Assembly (NCBI GenBank): GCA_900547135.1
Contig: URFJ01000053.1
Span: 1-12,234, forward strand
Length of the DNA: 12,234 bases
Source: an uncultured Eubacteriales bacterium
GTDB taxonomy: Bacteria; Bacillota; Clostridia; Christensenellales; CAG-138
Direction: 5' to 3'
The first letter of the stretch is position 1; each line of letters opens with the position of its first letter. Made by a program: the position numbers and the translations under genes. The notes beneath the pieces were generated by a model. It ran no database searches, was not told where the DNA came from, and was given only the letters and a program-made list of their open reading frames with translations. This document shows positions 7,078-12,234 of this stretch, piece after piece.

Positions 7078-7590
7078 TTAAGAGCAAATATCATCATATA
7101 ACTCTTGGAGGAGTTTAATGTGATACTCCTCGTCAAGTATTATTCTATTTAAAGATGCTACAATATTTGGGTCATTTATCCACGAGGCCTGCCTTTTGTA
7201 ATTATCTATTGTCTTTGTTTCTCCACCAATAGCATATCTGATCATAGACGCTATTTCTCTTGAGTATTCGTTATACCCGGGATTCCAGTATACATTGCCT
7301 CTGCTGGTGCACCGCCAAAGCATTGGGTCTGCTCCAAGTAAGGCGGCAAGATGACCAAATGTATTTAAATGATGCATCTCAACAATACTAATCCTGTGAA
7401 AGAGGTCTGCTGCCTCTGGAAAGCTGTCGGTAATTACTATACTATTATAAATATAGAGACTTATTGTAGACATCTCCGAAATACAGCTTCCCACGTTAAA
7501 TAACATAGCTTTTGCATATGACGGATTTGGCCCGCAAACCTGGGCAGGTGGATATGGCTCCGCAACCGAGCATTTAATATTGTTATCCAT
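7078..7590 (-). CDS. Ferritin-like di-iron domain protein
   Basis: 170 residues. The start at 7590 follows AAGGAG with a 7-nt spacer, and the stop is TAA. A full set of ferritin-like metal ligands can be placed on a four-helix pattern: E39 in helix 1 (ISEMSTISLYIY), E71 and H74 in helix 2 (IVEMHHLNTFGHL, an ExxH motif), E124 in helix 3, and E154 and H157 in helix 4 (DEEYHIKLL, a second ExxH motif). The YPPAQVxGPNP lead-in and the EMHHL...LLGADP segment are typical of the short rubrerythrin-like proteins of Clostridia. The rubredoxin domain of true rubrerythrin is absent. It is probably a cytoplasmic protein of peroxide or iron handling, but the substrate is not evident. The gene is intact although its upstream neighbour is dead. 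A GAGAGATAG leader and AT-rich DNA precede it; I could place a possible TATATAA -10 but no good -35. Confidence 0.85.
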   Translation of the reverse strand: MDNNIKCSVAEPYPPAQVCGPNPSYAKAMLFNVGSCISEMSTISLYIYNSIVITDSFPEAADLFHRISIVEMHHLNTFGHLAALLGADPMLWRCTSRGNVYWNPGYNEYSREIASMIRYAIGGETKTIDNYKRQASWINDPNIVASLNRIILDEEYHIKLLQELYDDICS

Positions 7591-7670
7591 TCTATCTCTC
7601 CTTACAAATTAATTTATATAGGATATGACGTAGTGAAGTATATTTATGAGCTAAACACTTAACTTATCGT

Positions 7671-7704
7671 AAAGGATGAACTGAATATGCCCAGTCCATC
7701 CTTT
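7671..7704 (-). terminator. Hairpin between the TVP38 pseudogene and the ferritin-like gene
   Basis: AAAGGATG and ACTG on the left pair with CAGT and CATCCTTT on the right, 12 pairs with one A/C mismatch and an 8-nt loop. The minus-strand stem ends in CCTTT but then runs ACGAT, so the U-tract is short. The position, about 70 nt past the stop of the membrane protein pseudogene and about 80 nt before the ferritin-like start, fits a terminator that separates them. Confidence 0.5.
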
Positions 7705-7774
7705 AAACACAATGACCTGATAGAGCAAAATGCTTTAATTTCAAAGCGCAAAGTTTATATTATCATTAATAATA

Positions 7775-8489
7775 TCACGTATGTCTCTTGCTGATTTTTT
7801 TGTAAATCAGAATGCAAATAAGACTTATTGCAATCGTTATTGCAAAAGCCCATATCGCCAGGCTATAATTTCCGAGGCCCAACGCATCTCCCCCAAAGGT
7901 AGAGGTCACCACCGACGGTATGCGCGCGGTGCCAGTGATTAGCAGCCAAGTGCCTAGCTCCATCGGTGTAATCCCAATAAAATAGGTCATAATATCCTTT
8001 GGAGTCCCCGAAATTAATAATAGTATGAAAGTAAGCAGATTTAGCTTTTTTGAATCCTGTATAAAGCTGATTTTTTCTATCTTAATCATGCGAAAAAAAC
8101 GCATATGCCACCTTGGACCCTAAACTACGCACCAGTATAAAAACAAGTGCGCTTCCTACCAATGCTCCCAACAAACAAAGCCCAGTTCCTTCCCATACAC
8201 CAAAGGCGTACCCTGCGCCAATTTCAAGCGGCTCATTATTACAACAATAATCTGAAGGGCCATCAGCCCAACAAATGCAACGCGGCCCCAACACCGCTTG
8301 CGTTAACCCAGTTTCTATACTGCTCCAGCTCGGATACAAACTCAATAAGTTGTTTTCCAACTGTAAAAAATAAAGTGAGCATAAGTGCGATAAAAACAAT
8401 TATTGATATTATACCTGCAATCCGCTTAGTGCGCAGGTCCTCAGATGACTCCGTCTGCTTATCTAATTTCTATTTTTATAACTTTCCAT
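7775..8489 (-). pseudogene. TVP38/VTT-family membrane protein, frameshifted
   Basis: Piecing the minus-strand frames together gives a protein of about 235 residues. It starts MESYKNRN (ATG 8489, preceded by GGAAGGA), then a Lys/Asp/Glu-rich stretch, a first membrane helix (GIISIIVFIALMLTLFF), AFVGLMALQIIVVI, NEPLEIGAGYAFG, the VTT signature GALVGSALVFILVRSLG (GxxxGxxxxFxxxRxxG), two further hydrophobic segments, and KKISKRHT at the stop. Four frame breaks interrupt it, at about 8465, 8280, 8237 and in a run of seven T (8093-8099). Removing one T there joins KVAYAFF to RMIKIEK. Intact TVP38/TMEM64-like proteins are inner-membrane proteins thought to move lipids. With four breaks this copy should not make protein. 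It lies 61 nt behind the TetR gene and was probably its operon partner. Confidence 0.85.
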
Positions 8490-8550
8490 TTCTATCCTTC
8501 CACTTAACGCGCCCTGCTTGCGGGAGAGTTGAATTGGCATACCCATTTAT

Positions 8551-9138
8551 CTATACAAAAGCGGATAATCCCTGGTTTGTAAGCTTTATTACCATCTCTG
8601 CCATATTAGATACCGGTACTTCCAAATCGCTTTTCAGCCATTTTTGTATAATTCCAATGCTGCCGTTAATTGTGAAGGTATACAGGTATTCCGCCGTATC
8701 AGGATCGACTGACCGCTTCTCCGTCCATTCTTTAATACACTGGTTTTGAACTATCATCAAAACTTCCTTTTGAAAGTCTATATTTCCATTCTCGCCCAAA
8801 AGCGTTTTGCACAATTCCCCGTTTCCAGCTATGTATTGAAAAATCCTATTCATTAGCTGCAAGGACTCCGATTCGTTTGCGTCAAAGCTATAGCTATTAA
8901 GATATTCCCTTATCTCCCCCAATACCGCCTGCTCCATTTGGCGCATGAGATCATATTGGTCCTGATAGTGGGAATAAAAAGTACTCCTGTTTATATCCGC
9001 TCTTTCGCAAATTTCCTTAATCGATATATTTGAAATCCTCTTCTCCTTTAAAAGCCCAATCAGGCTCTCTTTCAAAACCATGCGTGTATATCGTGCTCTT
9101 CTGTCAGTTTTTTCATTCCTCATATAAATCACATCCAT
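8551..9138 (-). CDS. TetR-family transcriptional regulator
   Basis: 195 residues if ATG 9138 is used. ATG 9123 (MRNEKTD) may be the true start, because GGATGTG lies just upstream of it, whereas 9138 has no clear ribosome binding site, and family members usually begin close to this Lys/Arg-rich segment. The DNA-binding domain spans about 13-60: ISNISIKEICERADINRSTF, with recognition helix INRSTFYSHYQ, is the classic TetR helix-turn-helix. The C-terminal half is helical and keeps the NGSIGIIQKWL segment (158-168) seen in many Firmicute members. It binds DNA as a dimer and is released by a ligand; the ligand cannot be read from the sequence. Its promoter is overlapped by a perfect palindrome, so autorepression is likely. 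The gene is intact while both neighbours it might control, the VTT protein downstream and the acetyltransferase upstream, are broken. Confidence 0.9.
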   Translation of the reverse strand: MDVIYMRNEKTDRRARYTRMVLKESLIGLLKEKRISNISIKEICERADINRSTFYSHYQDQYDLMRQMEQAVLGEIREYLNSYSFDANESESLQLMNRIFQYIAGNGELCKTLLGENGNIDFQKEVLMIVQNQCIKEWTEKRSVDPDTAEYLYTFTINGSIGIIQKWLKSDLEVPVSNMAEMVIKLTNQGLSAFV

Positions 9139-9166
9139 CTTATCGTTAATTTGTAGCTATTAAACA

Positions 9167-9188
9167 AAATAATAACATCTTATTATTT
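9167..9188. promoter_or_regulatory. Perfect 22-bp palindrome, candidate TetR operator
   Basis: Two perfect 9-bp arms (AAATAATAA and TTATTATTT) flank a 4-bp centre, CATC. It overlaps the whole -10 box of the TetR gene promoter and lies 28 bp upstream of ATG 9138. Size, symmetry and position fit an operator through which the TetR protein represses its own gene. The arms are pure A/T, so a chance repeat in AT-rich DNA is possible. Confidence 0.6.
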
Positions 9189-9197
9189 GAGTTTCAA
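9169..9197 (-). promoter_or_regulatory. Promoter of the TetR gene
   Basis: On the minus strand -35 TTGAAA (9192-9197) is followed after exactly 17 bp by -10 TATTAT (9169-9174). Transcription would begin near 9162, about 25 nt before ATG 9138. The -10 lies inside the 22-bp palindrome. Confidence 0.65.
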
Positions 9198-9378
9198 TAC
9201 GCTGTGTTTTTAGTTAAATATGACCGCAAAATTATATTTTATATGTATATAAGTAGTCAATTAATCAGCAAGAAGGACAACTTAAATTAGTAATTTGCTA
9301 TAATTGCCATCCCAGATATAACAATAATTTTACTAGTCCTCAAAGGCTTTAGTGATTATCCATTTCGCTTTAAAGCAA
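9198..9378. other. AT-rich gap between TetR promoter and acetyltransferase pseudogene
   Basis: No gene, tRNA or convincing terminator is visible here. The stretch is strongly AT-rich with short TATA-like runs around 9238-9252. I cannot assign a role. Confidence 0.4.
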
Positions 9379-9965
9379 TTACTGTATCCTTTCATATCGA
9401 AGATTTTGCCAAAGTATTTTGTTATGTTCGTTAATTTTTATCAATACCTTGCATGGGTTGCCTGCTGCTATAACCCCGTCAGGGATATTCTTTGTAACTT
9501 CCGAGCCCGAACCAATATAACATCGCTCCCTATCTCGATACCCAGATTAATTGTAACGCATCCCCCTGCCCAAACATTATCCCCAACTGAAATGGGTCTT
9601 CCTTATTCAAGTCCTGAGTTCCTGACCTCAAAATAGATTGGATAGGCTGCTGTAAACAGGCATATGCGCGGGCCTAACATAACATTAATTGCTGCCTATT
9701 TTTACTTCGAATAATGCAGTCGTAGTAAAAATTATCACCAACCCTAATGTTTTTGCCATAATCACATCTAAACGGGGATTCAATTTGAATATTGTTTGCA
9801 ACTGAACCCAGAAGCTTCTTCAATATTGAGACGGCTGCACCTATTTGAATAAGCGAATCGATTAAAAACATGTACAAGCCTCTTCGCTCTAATATAGCTG
9901 TCTCTCAATTCAGGATCATTGGCATCGTACAGCCTTCTATACAGCATTCTTTCTATTTCATTCAT
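9379..9965 (-). pseudogene. Sugar O-acetyltransferase (maltose/galactoside acetyltransferase family), degraded
   Basis: The start at 9965 follows AGAGGA with an 8-nt spacer. Joining frames gives MNEIERMLYRRLYDANDPEL, then HVFNRFAYSN, KKLLGSVANN, IQIESPFRCDYGKNIRVGDN, FYYDCII, VMLGPRICLFTAAYPIYFEV, RNSGLE, then GRPISVGDNVWAGGCVTIN, SEVTKNIPDGVIAAGNPCKV, and an end at the TAA at 9379-9381. This is the Mac N-terminal helix domain followed by left-handed beta-helix hexapeptide repeats, the full family length of about 190 residues. The enzyme moves an acetyl group from acetyl-CoA to a sugar hydroxyl. The copy is dead: frameshifts near 9821, 9686 and 9515 plus an in-frame TAA at 9603-9605, which replaces the residue usually found after SGLE. 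The catalytic His expected after TAA(Y/T)P is also not in its usual place (TAAYPI here, where family members have TATHP or TAxHP). Confidence 0.85.
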
Positions 9966-9992
9966 ATTTTTATTCCTCTTTTAATATCTGTT

Positions 9993-10021
9993 ATTTTAGT
10001 AATACCCTAAAAATCGTTCAA
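9993..10021 (-). promoter_or_regulatory. Promoter of the acetyltransferase pseudogene
   Basis: Minus-strand -35 TTGAAC (10016-10021) and -10 TAAAAT (9993-9998) are spaced by 17 bp. The start would fall near 9986, about 20 nt before the ATG. The promoter appears preserved although the gene is broken. Confidence 0.55.
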
Positions 10022-10133
10022 GTTTCATCACTTTGTTATATGGACGATGCGTAATATAAAATCCCATATTTAAGCTAAAAGCATAATTAGCGGCCATTAT
10101 ATATTATTGCGATGCCTAAGCTGCTCCAATACT

Positions 10134-10174
10134 AAAAAAACCGCCTTCCGAATTTTATAATCCAGGGTGGGCGG
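10134..10174 (-). terminator. Rho-independent terminator of the antiporter operon
   Basis: On the minus strand CCGCC (10170-10174) pairs with GGCGG (10141-10145) around a long, partly paired loop and is followed at once by seven U (10134-10140). It lies 25 nt past the antiporter stop codon. Confidence 0.75.
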
Positions 10175-10199
10175 CGATATAGAGAAATATTCTGATTAT

Positions 10200-11411
10200 T
10201 TAACCTGCTTTTAACTCATCCTTTTTAACCTTTCTCTGCTTTGGTATACTCTCTATTTCCCCAGATTTAACAAGCGCTATCCTGGTAAGGACTGGTCCGG
10301 CTAATTCATAGATGAGTGTTGCGCAAAGCACTACTGCACGTATCTGGGCCCCATATTCGGGTAGTTGACGCGTTACGATCTGTGCCATACCAATAGCTAC
10401 TCCAGCCTGCGGCAGCAATGTTAGCCCCAGATATTTTTTTATACTTGGTTCGCTCTTAACTATTCTAGCCCCAAAGTAAGCTCCGAAATACTTACCTATG
10501 GAACGCGATATTATATAAATCAGTCCAAGCAAACCTACACTCGTAAGTACGGTTAAATCCAGTTCGGCGCCAGAGATTACAAAAAACGACATAAATAAAG
10601 GCGTGGTCCAGCGTTCTGCCCCTTCAAGTATTACGTCCGCATCGCTGCGAAGGTTTACAACCGCAGCACCTATCGACATACACAGCAGCAATGAACTTAA
10701 ACCGATCATATTTGAAAGAGCAACGCCCAGAAGTACTGAAGCAATCGTTATGCAAAGCCTATTTGCGCGAGATTTAAAGAAGCGTATGCAGATTGACGTA
10801 ATGGCGCCTATCGCAAAGCCTATTAGCAGTGAGAGGACAATCTCAAGTAGGGGTTGAAGCAGCATGTTGTTTACCGTTGGAGCAGCTCCAGAGGTAAGGG
10901 ATTGTGCTACTGCGAGTGAAATTGAGAATACTGCAAGTCCTATTGCGTCATCCATAGCAACTACTGAAAGAAGCGTATTTGTCATCTTTCCGTGCGCCTT
11001 ATACTGGCGCACTACCATAAGAGTTGCCGCCGGAGCGGTTGCTGTGGCGATAGCGCCAAGCGTAATTGCCAACGGAATATCAAAGCCTGCCAGAATCAGC
11101 GTGGCGTCTACCAATATAACTGCGGCCATAGCCTGAAAAACAGTTATTACAAACGCCTTCATACCTACACGCTTTAGATTTTCCTTTTTAAATTCCCCTC
11201 CTATTGAAAATGCTATAAAGCCTAACGCAACAGCCGTAATATCTGAAACCGCCTCAAGCGATTCACCGTTAAACACGCCAATACAATATGGACCAATAAT
11301 CAGTCCCGCAATCAAGAAACCCGTCACATCGGGAAGATTAAGCTTTTTCACGACGCGACTAAGAAGCAGCCCCATCCCCAAAGCGGCCGCGAGGCAAAAT
11401 AAATTATTCAT
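10200..11411 (-). CDS. CPA-family cation/proton antiporter (no C-terminal regulatory domain)
   Basis: 403 residues with ATG 11411, only 2 nt after the stop of the upstream gene; the ribosome binding site AAAGGGATAG lies inside that gene's end. About twelve hydrophobic segments fill residues 1-380. Family marks in order: TGFLIAGLIIGPYCIG (30-45), the crossover segment with TATAPAATLMVV (123-134), the paired acids of MDDAIGL (D154, D155) expected to carry the ions, GAELDL (281-286), and LPQAGVAIGMA (333-343). The two adjacent Asp residues favour the CPA2-like, electrogenic group (NapA/NhaA-type chemistry, Na+ or K+ against H+) over the ND type, though the ion is not readable from sequence. KefB/KefC-type relatives add a TrkA-N domain; here the protein stops after a short Lys-rich tail, so control may instead come from the PII-like partner. 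It acts in the cytoplasmic membrane, probably in pH or cation homeostasis. Confidence 0.93.
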   Translation of the reverse strand: MNNLFCLAAALGMGLLLSRVVKKLNLPDVTGFLIAGLIIGPYCIGVFNGESLEAVSDITAVALGFIAFSIGGEFKKENLKRVGMKAFVITVFQAMAAVILVDATLILAGFDIPLAITLGAIATATAPAATLMVVRQYKAHGKMTNTLLSVVAMDDAIGLAVFSISLAVAQSLTSGAAPTVNNMLLQPLLEIVLSLLIGFAIGAITSICIRFFKSRANRLCITIASVLLGVALSNMIGLSSLLLCMSIGAAVVNLRSDADVILEGAERWTTPLFMSFFVISGAELDLTVLTSVGLLGLIYIISRSIGKYFGAYFGARIVKSEPSIKKYLGLTLLPQAGVAIGMAQIVTRQLPEYGAQIRAVVLCATLIYELAGPVLTRIALVKSGEIESIPKQRKVKKDELKAG

Positions 11412-11413
11412 TT

Positions 11414-11764
11414 CTATCCCTTTGACACTCCTTCAAAATGCATTACTGGAACCGTGAACATAATCCCTGTGTTGGGCCGGTCAAACCCGCCGCATATATC
11501 CTTTATCGCTTGCTTTGAGGTCATTATCAATTCATCGGGCATAACGGCCAGCATCATCTTGCCATGATCAAGGTCATCGTCAAACAGCCTCATTGCGGAG
11601 TTAAAAAACGCAGGCATTGCAGCGTCATCTCCCAATGATGCAAGCATGTGCAGCATGCCTTCACATCTTACAACAGTTGCTCCGTTCACCCCGACTTTCA
11701 TAAGGCTAGAAAGAACTTTAGGCATCCTATCGGCTTCATTTGTAATATAAACTAAAAGTTGCAT
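11414..11764 (-). CDS. PII-like regulatory protein
   Basis: 116 residues, start ATG 11764 behind GAGG, stop TAG 11414-11416. The fold is suggested by LLVYITN at the first strand, the GVNGATVV turn (25-32), and the closing segment FDRPNTGIMFTVPVMHF (94-110), which matches the DxPxTGIxFTLPV end of the short P-II family nitrogen-regulator-like proteins of Clostridia. It lacks the Tyr-bearing T-loop of GlnB/GlnK: the stretch after GATVV is short and Met-rich (EGMLHMLASLGDDAAM). That argues against the classical AmtB/GlnD role. Translational coupling with the antiporter (2-nt gap) suggests a trimeric sensor that binds a nucleotide and adjusts the transporter, as other PII-like proteins do for their paired transporters; this is inference from gene order and family. 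Confidence 0.85.
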   Translation of the reverse strand: MQLLVYITNEADRMPKVLSSLMKVGVNGATVVRCEGMLHMLASLGDDAAMPAFFNSAMRLFDDDLDHGKMMLAVMPDELIMTSKQAIKDICGGFDRPNTGIMFTVPVMHFEGVSKG

Positions 11765-11798
11765 TGTTTACCTCACTGCCATAATTTCTTTTAGTTTT

Positions 11799-11827
11799 GG
11801 TATACCTCCATATTATGAAATTGTCAA
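11799..11827 (-). promoter_or_regulatory. Promoter of the PII-like/antiporter operon
   Basis: Perfect -35 TTGACA (11822-11827), 17 bp spacer, and -10 TATACC (11799-11804) on the minus strand. The -10 is part of a self-complementary GGTATACC (11799-11806). Transcription would start near 11792, a leader of about 28 nt. Confidence 0.75.
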
Positions 11828-11855
11828 TACCTTTGTTAAAAATATAGTACTTTTG

Positions 11856-12234
11856 TCAGGTATTTGCTTCATAGCAGCATGCCGGAGCATCCAAAATCAT
11901 CTTCAGAAACTTATCAAACTCTTCTTTGGATTTAAAGCCACCAAGCTGTTCCCGCTGTAAAATCAGCTGACCTACACGCCTTGCCGTCATTCCATTTATG
12001 GAAAGAAAGTCTACGGTTGTTGCTGAGTTTACATTAAATTGATAGTGAACCTTGATCTCGGGGGTTCCATGGAGTGGGCGCTATACATTCGTTTCCTTCA
12101 ATCCATATATCCGAGCGGACAGCCGTGTCAAGAGACGCTTCCCCTGATAAAAGCTGTTCAATAAGATATGCCCTCAATTCCAAATTCTTCCTCGACGCAA
12201 GATATGCGTTTGAAAGATTGTACCGTATTGGACG
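11856..12234 (-). pseudogene. 3' end of a helix-hairpin-helix protein, apparently frameshifted (5' end outside window)
   Basis: Two minus-strand frames join across a run of five C (plus-strand G at 12060-12064). The upstream frame reads RPIRYNLSNAYLASRKNLEL, RAYLIEQLLSGEASLDTAVR, SDIWIEGNECIAPTPWN. With one C removed it continues PEIKVHYQFNVNSATTVDFL, SINGMTARRVGQLILQREQL, GGFKSKEEFDKFLKMI and stops at TGA 11856-11858. FNVNSATTVDFLSINGMT followed by REQLGGFKSKEEF is a helix-hairpin-helix of the ComEA type, a small motif that binds DNA or mediates protein contacts. The upstream half is not recognised. As read, translation would stop at the TAA about 35 nt beyond the C run, before the motif. 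One indel in a short homopolymer could be a sequencing error, so the gene may be intact in the organism. Confidence 0.6.

Noticed and set aside
7775..8399. Two separate small membrane proteins on the minus strand
   Set aside because: Together they form one VTT-family protein once the frameshifts are bridged; treating them as two genes would miss the conserved core that spans them.
8147..8749. Plus-strand frame of 200 codons
   Set aside because: It overlaps the ends of the VTT pseudogene and the TetR gene on the minus strand, both of which have clear family motifs; it has none.
10603..11177. Three plus-strand frames inside the antiporter gene
   Set aside because: They are the complement of a well-supported membrane protein gene and have no independent evidence.
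1..12234. CRISPR array
   Set aside because: No regularly spaced direct repeats of 24-40 bp were found; the only close direct repeat is the 9-bp pair at 6132-6151.

Overview
The window looks like a chromosomal segment of a Clostridia-type Firmicute. The signs are strong AGGAG-like ribosome binding sites, sigma-A-type promoters, tRNAs with an encoded CCA end, AT-rich spacers, and protein families typical of that group (a DNRLRE/RHS secreted giant, a PII-like/antiporter pair, a TetR with Firmicute-style ends). No species can be named from the sequence. All protein genes I can support lie on the minus strand; the two tRNAs are on the plus strand.

Region by region: (1) 1-4815, minus: the first 1605 residues of a very large exported RHS/YD-repeat protein (signal peptide, DNRLRE domain, FN3/Ig-like modules, RHS entry domain). 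It runs off the left edge, so its variable C-terminal tip is not visible. (2) 4816-5655: no gene. It holds an AT-rich perfect inverted repeat, and at about 5054-5345 a highly foldable stretch that resembles part of domain I of a group II intron with no reverse transcriptase nearby. (3) 5656-6103: a strong promoter, tRNA-Val(GAC), tRNA-Gln(CTG) and a terminator. (4) 6104-7077: a graveyard just after tRNA-Gln, with a short direct repeat, a small relic of a type I restriction methyltransferase (HsdM), another broken coding stretch I cannot name, and a strong hairpin. (5) 7078-9965, minus: an intact ferritin-like di-iron protein, a TVP38/VTT membrane protein broken by four frameshifts, an intact TetR-family regulator with a promoter overlapped by a perfect palindrome, and a sugar O-acetyltransferase pseudogene with three frameshifts and an in-frame stop. 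(6) 10134-11827, minus: a compact operon of a small PII-like protein followed by a CPA-type cation/proton antiporter without a C-terminal regulatory domain, with a clear promoter and terminator. (7) 11856-12234, minus: the 3' end of a gene whose product ends in a helix-hairpin-helix motif; it carries an apparent +1 frameshift in a run of C.

Intact and broken genes are segregated. The 4.8 kb RHS gene and the antiporter operon read cleanly, while most breaks fall between the tRNAs and about 10 kb. That argues for real decay of an accessory region, probably once inserted at tRNA-Gln, rather than uniform sequencing error. I see no convincing undescribed defence or mobile system. The most interesting leads are the PII-like/antiporter pair, the intron-like RNA fragment, the TetR operator and the tRNA-linked island scar.
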